This document shows, one piece after another, positions 12,735 through 24,752 of a stretch of DNA of 64,000 bases. Source of the stretch: Callaeas wilsoni (taxonomy: Eukaryota; Chordata; Aves; Passeriformes; Callaeidae); assembly GCA_013398955.1 (NCBI GenBank), contig VWPU01008554.1, forward strand, positions 939 through 64,938. The letters run 5' to 3'. The translations under genes were made by a program, and so were the position numbers. Below the pieces are notes generated by a model, which was given only the letters and a program-made list of their open reading frames with translations, was not told the origin of the DNA and ran no database searches. Position 1 is the first letter of the stretch. Every line of letters begins with the position of its first letter.

Positions 12735-15700
12735 CTGTAAAGAAAGAATAAGGCTAAAAAAAGAATAAAATTGGCACTTAATTTTGCCTGTGCATTTTTG
12801 TACAGTTCCCAGCACAACCTAAATTGATGCAATGATGCTGTCACTCCTGCCTCTGCTGCTCAGGGAATTCAGAAACAGTGGGGAGGATGAGGCAGAGGGG
12901 GGTTTCCTCAGGTGGGCAGCAGTGTCTGGAGCAAAACACATGTCCATGGGGAGAAGAGAATTCAGAGCAGATGTCAAGGTGAGGGGTGATGAATGTTTGG
13001 GATGTCAGAACGGAGCATATGGTTTTTGCCAGCTGAAGTGATTTTGAAGCTGAAAGAACAGGAAAAAATAGGGGGCTTCAGCAAAGGCACAAGCACAGAC
13101 CTAGTAGAAAAGGCAGAGGAAACCTGCAACACAAAGTTTCTGTGTCTGATGGAGAAGCCGAGAATAAAAGACAAGGAAGCACATGGGAGAGATGGGGTAA
13201 ATGAGATTTTTGAGAATACCTCAATTCTTTAAGCTTCTAAGTGTCTCTTGTTTTCAGTGTCTGACTTGGAAGCAACAGGCTGAGCTGACAAATCCCCTGA
13301 AGGAGAAGAGCTCCAATCAGGCTGAGCAAGAGCTGGACATCAGGCAGGCAGAAGGGGTTACAAAAGAAATATGCAAGTCTAGGAGACATCTGTGCATCTG
13401 AGCCAGTGTTGGTTCGTGAGCTCGTTGTGATCACTCTTTGTAAGAGAAGAGGGGGAGAAAATACAGCCCTTGAAGGAGATCAGTACAGAACACTAGAAAG
13501 GAGGATCAGGAAATGCACCTCAAGCTTTCTTCAAGATCTGAATTTACTATGCATGAAAGCTGTGACAGTGACATTCAACACTAACAAACCGGATGCTTAC
13601 AACAGATTTGGTCTCCACATTGCGCCACAACTTAATTTTCTTCTGAGCAGAGTCAGCCCTGTTTAACAGAGCCCAGCTATTTTGGTTAAGGATGTAAAGA
13701 GCAACAACCTTTATTTATTTGAATTTACCTGGCTCCATGGAATTGAACAGAGGCAAAGACCTGCTGAAATTAAACAGACATATAAAACTGTCCCAGATGT
13801 ACAAGAGACATGTATACCCAAGACCCTCACTGTGACATTTGGATACTATTTGAAGAAGAAAGGAGAATTTTTAACTTGCTGTTCATGTGTATACAGGAAT
13901 GTTGCAATAGCATCAGCAAGCTGTGCAAGTGGGCAAAGGAAATTCTGGAGAACTCCTGTACTGGTGCTAAAAACCAACAAGTATTCATTTCCCACATCTA
14001 AACAACTCAGGAGACTGTATTAATTTTAATATAGGAAAAGGCCAGGTCATTTCAGCTTTGAGTTTGTCTCGGTTTTATCTATTTTGATAAGAAAAAATGC
14101 AAATTATAAGAGAGCCAAGAGGAAATTTCACACAGTATAAAATGGCTTTCATTAACCAAGCTTCCATAACCTGAAAGTTGATAATAACCTGCTTTGTGAA
14201 TCACCTTTTACTGCCATTCAACACTATATAATCCTGTGTCATGTAGAAGGTGAGGAGCAGTATCATACATGGGTTTCTTAATGTACCTGAAGTACCTGAA
14301 GACTGTAAGAGTTTAACTGCATTCTTTTTCCCATCAGTAGGAAGCTGTCAGGTCTTCCTCATACAATGATAGAAAATCAAGGCGCAGGGAGCCTGGGAGC
14401 CAGACCAGTAGCTATGTAAAAAATGTGCCCCTTAATGGTTTGCCAAACATTAGATTGGGAATTTAATAGCTAGGCAGAAAAGTAGATGAGTGTGGCTTTG
14501 TCCTGGTTTGGGACAGGGGTGAAGTATTTCACAAGGATGGCCTTAGTCTGTATGGTAGCATGTTTTTTAAAAATAAAGTGGACTGTTTGAAGGAGATGAG
14601 GATAATAGTGCTGCCATCTGCCCAGGACTTGAGCTGGGGAAAATGATTAAAGGGAGCTGAACAGCCAGGAGAAAAAGCTGAAAAGAGCTTTAGTTTGCAG
14701 CACAATGCTTCTGGCCTCTGGCTGAAGAGAGCAGAAGCAAGCATAAGCCGCAGCGACATTTCCAATGAAAAGGCAAACCTTTTGTACTACCTGCAGGGTG
14801 CCAAAGGGCAGTAAGCACCTGGTGGGACCACCAGCTGGAAAGCAGGGAAGTGAATGGGCAGTGGCAGCTCTTGGAATGATGAATGCTTTTTAATTCCTTA
14901 AGAGTTTTGTATCAGGTGGATTGCTGACAGCAGGTTTCTGTTTCCCTGGTATGAATATGAACCAGATCCTGACTTAACACAGGCCAGCTTATTCGCTGGC
15001 CTAGTTTGTATGAGCCTGTGGCCTCTCCATCCCAGTCTGGCTGAAAAAGTGTTTATGCTGTCAAAGGTTTTCTTTCCTGTTTGGCTCTAATAACTCATTC
15101 CTGGTAGTGCAAAATTAATCCTGGATATGGTCAGTGTGTGGTTCTGTGTGTTCTTACAAACAGTTTCCCATGCCAAGAGTCCACCTGGCTTCCCACCAGC
15201 TTGTTTCTCCAGGCGGTTGTACAAGGGCATGGACTCTATTGCTGACTTTGCAGAGTCGTTATTGTCATTTGTAAAGATTCGGCACAGCATCAAAACCAAT
15301 AATCCAGTCTGCCAGACTGGAGTTTTCAAAGAAATCATTGAATTCAAAGAGAATTGGAGACTAAATTCCTTCTCTAGTGGCTTTGAAAATCAGTAATTTC
15401 TATGCTAAGAATTAACTTATAGTTTGCCTCTCATTCAGTAACTGATAACCTCTTGTCCCCTAAGTCTTCCTTTAGGTCCTATTAAGCTACAGTAGAAAAT
15501 GTTTCCCATGTGAAGAGACAACAAACGAGCAGAGGAAAGTGGGAGCTCTGCTTAAGCAGCCCCCAAAATGCTGTACTGTTTGTTTTGTGTAAATGTATTT
15601 CCTTTTATAACCTACCTGCTTGACACTTCAAACATGCACATACTTTTGAAGAAACAATATCCAAATAATTTACGTCCAGAAACAAGCAATTTCCTGTGAG

Positions 15701-17176
15701 GTAAAAGCAGGAACAGCATAAAATGGCGCATAAAACCCAAAAATCATAAGCAGGCATGGAACTTTAATATACATGTGTAGTTTTTGCACCTTCTGTTGAA
15801 ACCCATCCCCACTGGGTAATTTTTATCTTTAGTAAAAATTGAGTTAGGGGCAAGAACTACAAGATGCATATTTGTTTCAGCTGAAATCACAAGTATTTTA
15901 AATAGATGGAATGTACAGAGCACTATTTCATCAATCATCAGAAATGTACAAGTTTTTTCTAAGCTCCTTAATAATAAAATAATTGGCTCCAAATGTGAAA
16001 GTAATAAATAAAATCCTCACTGTTTTGTTCTATTTTCTTCCCCAGAAATGCCAAGGTTTTCACACTTTCACTCTCACATTTTTAACAAAATAAAGAATAT
16101 GCAGCTTTCTCTCATCAATTTTTGATTGTTATCTGCTTGTCCATTATATCGAATTATAATGTTGTTCCCCAGGAATTAAGAGTACTATCTGCATTTACAA
16201 GGCAATGAATAAAACACCAAAGCAAGTAGTTTAGCAAGTAGTTTAGCTTGTGTATAAAAATGCTTGTCATACATGGATGAGATAGCGAACCCAAAAAACC
16301 CAATCCCTACCTAGGCAATGACTGCAATATGGCTTTGCAATTCTAGTTGTAACACAGACAACAAACAGTTGCATGGAAAGGTCATGCAATGCACAATTGC
16401 AATCTACAATTATTCATAAATCCTAGAAGGAAAAACGCATCTAAATGACACCTAGAAAGTAATGAATGTAGCTTTTTATTACCAATTCTTACTTATTGCG
16501 ATTTTGTTGGTCATGAAAACAGAATAAATAATTAATCAGAATAAAAATCACAAAATCTGTACTTTAAAACATTTAACTATGTCTGAAGGAAAATCCACAA
16601 ATTGTGAAACTATTTTTTGTGACATCAAACACAAATAATTTTGTGGGGATAATGCTGGCCTTGCAACGGAGCCACAAAATACAAATCAAGTTTAGTAGCA
16701 AGTTCCTGTAAAAGAATTAAAAAAACCCCAATCATAGAGATAACAAAACTGCTATAAACAAAGAGAAACCGAAACGTTGTAAACCAAAAGCATTAAAGTG
16801 AATATAAACATAAAATACATTGCATACAAAGTAGCACTAGCCAATTTTTCTGGCTTGCACAAATCCTGTGCATTTGCCAAGGACGTCATAAAACATGTTG
16901 TGGGAACAGAGTTGGACAGGTGGCTTCTCCAGTGCTGCTGTGATTTTCCTTTGATGATGTCTCCAAGACGACTGCTTTGGAACCACACTCTTATTCCCTC
17001 CCTGAAGCTTAAAAAAAACTTTCATGACAAAGACATCATTATATGATACTATTTTTAGCACTGAAGTATGTCAAATCAACCTAGTTTTTATCTGTAGTAC
17101 TGCAGCCAGTCTAAACTTCCTGTCAGCATCATCGGTCAAGCAGCACAAGTAACAGCATTCCAACAGAGTCAGGCAG
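12735..17176. other. Intergenic stretch without recognised genes
   Basis: Nothing recognised. Open frames such as 13682-14023 (plus, 113 codons) have no family signature. A short tandem repeat of CAAGTAGTTTAG occurs at about 16223-16250. Confidence 0.5.
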
Positions 17177-17272
17177 CCTCCACTCTGCCCTGCTTTGGCA
17201 ACCCTGCGGCATCCAAACCCACCTCCTCCACTCTGCCCTGCTTTGGCAACCCCGCGGCATCCAAACCCACCT
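17177..17272. repeat. 48-bp tandem duplication, two copies
   Basis: The unit starts CCTCCACTCTGCCCTGCTTT and is repeated with a 48-bp offset (17177 and 17225), with a single C/T difference near CCCTGCGG versus CCCCGCGG. It is GC-rich compared with the surroundings. Minus-strand frames through it repeat a 16-residue peptide, but no gene context supports coding. Confidence 0.9.
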
Positions 17273-18729
17273 CATGGTCACTGCTCTTGTCACCTCTGCG
17301 GAGCAGCGGGGGAAAAGGTACCGCAGGGAGCCACCACCATGGGTGTTTGCCAAGCAGATCAGCCAAACACAGGTTTTTAAGTCTACTCCATGATTCAGCA
17401 TCGTGAAATAACTGCACAGCAGGTGAACAGCAAGCAGGAGAGCAAGAGGTCACACATGTGGGCATGACAACCCACGCTGTGGTAGGACCAGGGAGGCGTC
17501 TGCACTTGCTCTTCCTCTGAACGTTTCCCCAACAGCCAAGAAGCAAAGACACAGGCAAGCCCTAACTTCACACTCATTTTATACCCATAGATCTGAAAGA
17601 CACCCGGTGGTTTGCATTTCATTAAAAGACTTCCATTAAGCAGGCTTAGCAATCTTCTCTTTTAATTGCTTCTAAAAGTAGCTACTCGTCTACTGGAAAA
17701 CCTTGCCTTCTGCAGCTACAAGGCTGCAGGAATGATTCTGTGCTTTGTATATAAGATATCTATATTATACAGAAGATCATAAATGCACATTTCAAAAATA
17801 TATATGGCTATTTCGGGTACAATGTAATGTTTTTTCATGCTTTGACACAATGAGAAATTTAACCTAATTCATATATCCAGAAATCTAAAATCTAGTAATT
17901 TCATGGTAGAATGTCCAGTGTTTGATTTTTCTGTACACTTTCAGTGACTAAAAGAGTTAAATCATAAATAAATAAAAAAGAAAAAAAGAAAAATCATCTG
18001 CAGAAATGAAGAGACAATGTTCAATCTTCCAGGAGTTAAAAGAACCAGAAGACTGAATATTGCAACATGATGGCAACTTGCCAACCTAGTGAAATGATCA
18101 GCATCTTTTACTAAATTTCAAGCATTGCTAAAACTAATTTCCGAGTTGATGAGAAAGCTCCTCCAGAACTGGAAAAAGTTGGCTTCAACCTGTCAGAAAT
18201 CCTATTTTATTGTAAAAAAATCACATTCGGCTTGAAATAACTTCTCTGCAGACAGGCAGGCAGACCTGTAACCTTGAATGAAATCAACTGCCTTTTCGAA
18301 GAATTGCATTCACAAAACCCCCCAAAATTTAGTATTTCTTTAATGGTTCCTTCAGAATCCAGTACTGATTTTAAAAAAATCCTCAATTTGTTAAAGAAAA
18401 ACATTACAGTTTTTATACGGTTTCTTTCAACTGTGCACCAGCTCAAGTACTCACTAAACACAGGCAGGAAAACTTCTTCCCAACCAGCTTTAAACAAAAT
18501 GATTTTCCTTGTCACTTTGCTACCATGGTAACTCTGGGCTGTGGGGTCAGCAGAAAGCTAAATGCCTTTCTATTTCAGTTGCCGGTGTTTGTTAGGAGGG
18601 CTTGCCCAGAGCCATGCACTGTATAAATGAATGAGTGTGCTGTGCTCCTGGGCAGGGGTCGCAGCTGCCTGGTATCTGCCTACAGGCTTTCCAGACTGTG
18701 ATGGGAAGAGTAAGTTCTAGCAGTGAACA

Positions 18730-19080
18730 CTCTTTGAAGGATGGTAGGATCATTCAGGAGTCTCCAATCCAACCTGCTGCCCAAAGCTACAAGATCAGGG
18801 CTTGATCCAAGAAAAGCTCCAAGGATGGAAATGGCACAACCTCTGAGTAACCTTCTCCACTGTTTGACTCCTCATGGTGAAAAAGTTTTCTGAGTATTCA
18901 TTCTGAGCCTCTCTTGTTCGAGTCTATGGCTGTATCTCTCTTCCTCCCACCATGCACCACTGTGAAGAGCCCATCTGTCTTCTCCATACCCTGCCCCTGG
19001 GTGCCAGCAGGCTGATGGTGGGACCCTCCCTGCCTCAGCCTCCCATGGCTCTGCAGGTGCAGCCACAGCTTCCTCTCATG
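18730..19080 (-). mobile_element. Old CR1 LINE fragment, minus orientation
   Basis: Diverged but recognisable reverse-complement CR1 blocks occur in order: GTCTCCAATCCAACCTGCTG, CTCCAAGGATGGAAATGGCA, CACAACCTCTGAGTAACC, CTCCACTGTTTGAC, CATGGTGAAAAAGTTTTC and CCTCTCTTGTTCGAGTC. The higher divergence than at 50.4 kb suggests an older insertion. Nothing else is seen between 17273 and 20514. Confidence 0.8.
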
Positions 19081-20534
19081 AAATAAAACAGGAGAAGCAA
19101 GAGGGTGTGTGAAAATACATCTCTGGATGATTACCAAAGCCACAAACCTGTGGAAATAATTTCCTTACTTCTTAAAAGCTGTGAAAACTTTAGAAGTGGG
19201 GCTCAAAAGGCACACAGCACCTGAGAGAGCAAAGCTGCCCTCAGTTTGAGCTAAGCACCTTGAACTGGTTCAGTGAAAAATCTCCAGGCCTTATTTTTCT
19301 GCTATCTGGACTTCTTGCTTTTCAAGGACTTGTACACAGTTCATTTAAAAAATGTAAGTAATTCCCCTCCCTTCTTCCCACCTCATGTTTCCATTACACC
19401 TGACACCATGACTCGGACTGGTTACCCAAAGGGCAGCTTTTCAACCCAGGAGACACTGGGAGAGATACATGTGAACACATTCATATGCCCATGCAGGAAC
19501 CCACCAGGACTCGTACATCAGTAATCAGTCATTAAAAACCACCGGGATGACAACTGAAAATAAACTAATTGAGCCTAAACTATCTGTATTTATGCAGACG
19601 TAAGAATGTATAGAGGTTGTGCTGGATGAAATGTTCACGTAGCACCATATCGAGCAGTGGGTGATTAAGGCGAGAGAACTGGGTGATTATGGAAAGAGAA
19701 TTATACTACTTATCAGCCATCGAGAGGTTAGGGATTTAAGAGTTTTCTATCCACCGTGTTCAGGGATCTTGATGGATTTGTCTTCCATGACTTCTCCAAA
19801 GCTTTTTGAACCCATGATATGCACAGCAATCTGTTAAAATGAGCTCCACAATTTATTTATGACATATGCAGAAGAAAACTTCATTTATTTTAAGCTGCTG
19901 CATGATGGCCACCCTGGGTGTTCTGTAGTTCCTGCACAACAAAATCCAGCAAATTCCAGACTCCTAATTACCTTTGAATCATTCAAAATTTTTTATAGGT
20001 CTTATCCCTCTTTCTGAGTCATCTCTCTCCCAAGGTAAACAAGTTGCACTTACACAGCTGCCATTCTCTGTCTCTCATCTTTTTTGTTACCATTCTTTGT
20101 ATCTTTCCTATACCTGTTAGACACGTATTTGGAATGAGGAATTCAGGCACGTGCACACACAGTACAGATGAGCTATAAGATTTTACAATGACATCATAAA
20201 ATGTTGTCTATTTATATCTATTCATTGTTTTCTAAGATTGTGGTTGCCATTAAATTCAAAAGAATATAGAATGGACTCTACAATTTTGACCTCAAAATTG
20301 CAACCACTGAGAAAACAGAGCTATTACCTTAACGTGAAATCCAGAACATAGTACACATCTGCTCTGATGAAAATATCAGGAAAATCCAGAAAATTCTAAT
20401 GGCATGATCTGATCACAGAAGCTGTAAAGTTAGTTACTTTAGAAGTTTGATGGGAAACTCGTTCAGTTTGGATCAGTAATGACTGCAGAAAATCACAACA
20501 CAAAAGCCTGCAGACAGATTTAATATAAATGTGC

Positions 20535-20540
20535 TTTATT
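20535..20540 (-). terminator. GPR158: Candidate poly(A) signal AATAAA (distal)
   Basis: On the minus strand the text is GCAATAAAGCAC. About 35 bases further along lies a GU-rich stretch (TTTTGTGTTGTG), as expected downstream of a cleavage site. This is the better of the two canonical signals after the GPR158 stop. Confidence 0.4.
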
Positions 20541-21001
20541 GCAGAGAAGTTACATTATTTACATGCTGCAACACATTACAACATAAATCTATCAAGTATT
20601 TCATGGTGGATGCTGTTGGTTGCCAGATAACATTGTCATAAGAACCACATTATAAAGTGAAGAGACTTACAGCTTTATATACTCTACAACTTGGAGTAGC
20701 TAAAATTTTAAAAGTCAAAGGCAGTGTTTGCTCAGGCCTGCCTGTTGTCATACGCATGCAAAAGCCTAAGGAGAGCAAATATAAACGTCTTGTCTGGTTT
20801 CAGGTCTATGATGCCACTAAAGCTGATGATAGGTGTGTACTGATTTATATTTTAAAGCGCATAATCTTGCATAAATTATACAAGTCTAATAAGATTGGTA
20901 TAAATCTAATTATTTATAAACCATGGCTTAGAAATAAAGGAGAAATGCAGCTTGCACATGCATTTAGAAGGACAACCTAGCAAATGTTTGTGACCTTCAT
21001 G

Positions 21002-21007
21002 TTTATT
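21002..21007 (-). terminator. GPR158: Candidate poly(A) signal AATAAA (proximal)
   Basis: On the minus strand the text is GACAATAAACATG. It is the first canonical hexamer after the stop, about 3.75 kb downstream of it. The downstream sequence is only weakly GU-rich. Confidence 0.3.
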
Positions 21008-22954
21008 GTCTTTTCCCTTAACAGATCTGCTAGAAAACATCTTTATAACATCTTTACTCTAGAGTTGCACTTCTCTTGGCTGAACAATGACAATGAAATT
21101 CCAGAAAAAGACATCTAAGCAATCTAGTCAATATATGCTGGTGGAGAAAAATCTATGAAATACAGAACATTATTTATGTCTAACTTAGTATGTCTTCATT
21201 AAGCAATGCTTCTAGCAGCATCATAGTGAAATAGGATTGTTGAGTGAAGTTTGGCCCCGCATTTTCTTAAATGTCAAATAATTTAAGTCCCAGTTGAATC
21301 TGTAGCCCAAAGATCAGTTGCTTAATAAACTGGGGAAAGCTTTTTTGTTTTCTACAGGAAAGTTTTCCAATTGTGTCAGTCTTAGGGGATGTGACTACAA
21401 TGAGTCTAAAGAACCAAAACAGACAGCTTTTAAGAAGTGAGGGAAAGGGTCAGGATGAAAGAAATCTAAACCAAACAAGCCAATGCCTTCCCTGGTTAAC
21501 CAGCCATCCCTTTTTGCTTACTCTGCAGCTCGGCTGTTTTACACCAGCCAAGGAGTGGGCTTTGTTTCTGTGTTTCTAATGAAGTTATCTTTTAAAAAAG
21601 AAAGAAAGGGAAAAGAAACTGAGCAAGTAAAGATATATAGCGGTGGCACAGACACAGTCATGCATGAAGGGCTTGATCCTGCCAGGAATGCAAGGGGCAG
21701 TGGTGCTGTGCAAACACTTTGCTGACGCGGATCCCCTCGTCCTCGGTGCACACTGCACCCCGCACGGCTCCTGCAGAGCAGGGCATGGGCAGCGTGGCCT
21801 TGCTCAGCTCTGAGGTAAAGGATGGAGGGCCAGATGAGCAAGGGCACGAGGGCTAGTGCCTGCTCCTTGCAACCATCTGTCTCCAAGAGGCAGTGAGTAC
21901 ATACAAATATCTCCTTCAATGATTCCTCCATGGATGCCCACTTCTAACCTCACAGCTGGGCTCCTGTAAGTGAGTCAGGGCAAACTGACATAAGCTGTCC
22001 CCCCGTTCCAATCCCAAAAACCACTGCTGAGACTGCAGAACTTCCTTCAAGAATAGGAGAGGTGTGAGATGGTCACCATTTCAGCAGGTTTGAAATTGTG
22101 TATTTCTCTGCACACAAGGTCAGTGTGCTCCTGGAGGCCTCCCGGGAAGCTCTGTTCCTAGGACAGACTTCTTCCCATGGAAATACAGGGTTATTTTCTC
22201 TCTGAAAAGCTGATCAAGTCCCACTGAAGCTGACAAGACAAGTTACAGACAAATCCCATGAGCATCTGGGACTGGGAAGGGAGAATCTGAGCACACCAGG
22301 TCTAATCTCAACTCTTTTCCACACTAAGGAAAGAGCTGGATTTGGGCTGCACATAGGATGCCAGTGGCACCGTGTGCGTAAAGTGGGTGCACCAATGTCC
22401 AAACCACCCAGACTCATATGCCTGACTCCCTTTCATGAGTGGAACAGGGATTCTGGGTTGAAGGGTCCTGTCAGATCTCCTAGATCATAATTATGCCCTA
22501 CAAAAGAGAGGTGGGAGAGTCAGACAGCCTAGGGTAGTAAAGACCTAAGTCAGCACGTCCCCATGGTGGAACTGAGCACTACCCTGGATAACCAGGCTGG
22601 CTGCGGCAGTTCAGCCACTTAATCTGGAGCTAATGAGCAGAATTTCTAAGTGAGGTAACATGTTTAGACAGCACCAAGACCTGAGTCAACTTGTCCCCAG
22701 CTGGCTCAGGTGTTGGCACATTCCAGGTTTAGGCTTAGCAGCGGCAGTAGGAAAATCTGATCCATCTTGATCTGTCAGTCTAGACATGCCCATAGACTCC
22801 TCTCCTTTTTAAAGGACAGAAAAAGTCCTCCTCATGCCCAGGTTGTCTAAGTCCCTCTGCTCATTGCATTTTATCTTAAGCCGCTTTTTCTATGATGCCA
22901 CAAAAATCAGTTTATACTACATACGTGTATGTGCATGTGTGCATTAGATATGAC

Positions 22955-23020
22955 ATTTATATATATATATTAAACATATATAAATATCTATTTTTATATA
23001 TATATTATATATATATTAAA
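22955..23020. repeat. AT-rich simple repeat
   Basis: Interrupted TA dinucleotide runs with short T and A tracts fill this interval. It is likely variable in length between individuals. It lies in the presumed 3' UTR of GPR158. Confidence 0.8.
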
Positions 23021-24499
23021 CAACACATTCGATTCAATCATCCACATTTCATGTTCTTCCACCGTATCCCTTCACTTCTCTCAAATTGCACAAGTTCTTT
23101 AGGGCTGAGCTGTCTTTGTTTTGGAGTACACTAGGTGTAGCCAATTCCTGTGAACAGCACTTTGCTGGTACTGCGCTGAGGTGGCTGGGGCTGTTTCATT
23201 ACTACTGATCCTCCTCAGAACCGTTCCGTACGTCCTCAGGCCCTGATGGGGAACTGTCACTAGGACTCATAGTTGTGAAAGGGCCACCTATGAATTAAGC
23301 TCATATGCACGATGAGGACTGTTGCTATTGCTGAAAAGTAGCACTGTATCAAACACTAACTTTTACTGTAAATGTACACATAAATTAAAAAAAAGTCAAA
23401 GCATTTTGGAGAGTTGGAGAGAGATGCCATCATTTCTGTTGCTAGTATCTCTTACATTTGCATATATGAGGGAGGAGTAATATTTTGGACTTCTCTCCTC
23501 ACTCCAAGGGCTAATTTTTTGAGGTTTGCCAACAGACATAAACAGTACAGTGTTGTTCCATAACTAATATATCTCCCAGAGCTGTCTGGTTTTAGTAAAA
23601 CAGGTGATCATTTCTGGGGTATATTCATTGTCATTCTTGCTTGTCTTATGTAACAGGATAGGTTCAGTATGAAATACTGAACAAGATCATCACTATCGAT
23701 CTTTAAAGTAAGATTTTTGGTATCTTAGATGATATTTTCCAATTAGCAACAAAAAACCCAGATAAGCTGTCCTAAGACTTACCAGATATGCAGCTAAGAC
23801 TGAATTTCCACTATTAACAAAGTCTATGAGCATTAACAGGGAAGTGCATAACTTACTGCATATAAAACCCCTGAATAATACAGTATCAAACTATAAATTT
23901 AAATAACAGGGAGTAAACAAAAAAAAAATCACTATATAAATCACAGGAAAGAAAAAAAAAAAAATCTCCAAAGCCCAAAAGAATTTCCCGATACGAATTA
24001 CGGCTTCCACAGCCAGTGAAAGATTACTGCAATTCTATATACAAACAAAAAGGTCTACAGCAGGTATTTTAACTTGCAATTAGAAGACAGTATCTGCAGA
24101 TTGCATAAATATGTTGTGTCACATAATATCAAAGTTATTTGCAAAAATTATACAATCTGGAATGCTTTAATATGAGACACAACAATGTACTTAAACACAC
24201 AGTAATAAGAAAATGAGAGCAATCATTTTATAAAATATTTTTGGGATGCATTGAGTTAGCAGTGCTATTTAGAGTAAATATGTAAAGTGAAAAGTCGTCA
24301 TTTTAATAAGCTGCTCATTGATACCCCTTTTGCCATCAGGACATTTTCTGTGCCCTACTTCTGCTGGATCTTTAAAGTCCCAAGGGCAAGTTACAGCATC
24401 CAGAAATAATTTGGTTAAGATCTACACTGTGCGTTTGTTATCATCTTATTAGGTTTTCTTTTAAAAGAGAATTGATTTCACAAAGGCAGATTTCTTTCA

Positions 24500-24575
24500 T
24501 TGACACAGTAAAATCCTTGGAGCAGGGACCATATTCTGGGCACTGCTAATCACGTTGTTGGCACTCAACATATAA
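24500..24575 (+). repeat. L2/MIR-like ancient repeat relic
   Basis: The plus strand contains GGAGCAGGGACCATATTC followed by GGGCACTGCTAATCAC and a stretch like GGCACTCAACATATAAAT. This recalls the 3' end of ancient L2/MIR elements (an AGCAGGGACC block, then a GGCACTCAATAAAT block). It lies antisense within the presumed GPR158 3' UTR. It is diverged, so the call is tentative. Confidence 0.35.
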
Positions 24576-24752
24576 ATAATAACAACATTAATCATAATTT
24601 ACTTTGCTTAACTCCTACTTATTTGTACTGCTGATTCCCTTGATTTAAGTGATGCTCCTTAGGAATTTTCAGATCCTTTTGGCCTAAGTCCCCTCTGTCT
24701 TTCCTTTTGTCTGTCTTCTCAATGTTGCTACTCTCCTCAGTCCAAAAGCCTC

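Larger units (their letters stand above)
20515..24752 (-). other. GPR158: Probable GPR158 3' UTR
   Basis: This is AT-rich sequence directly after the TAA stop, with no further coding similarity. On the minus strand the first canonical AATAAA signals after the stop are at 21007-21002 and 20540-20535, which implies a 3' UTR of about 3.7 to 4.2 kb. The segment also includes an L2/MIR-like relic next to the stop (24500-24575), A-rich runs at 23918-23965 and an AT repeat at 22955-23020. The UTR end is inferred from signals only; no transcript evidence is available. Confidence 0.4.

Noticed and set aside
1..24752. MYO3A exons, expected downstream of GPR158 by vertebrate synteny
   Set aside because: I found no kinase, myosin motor or MYO3A tail sequence. 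The next gene probably lies beyond the left edge.
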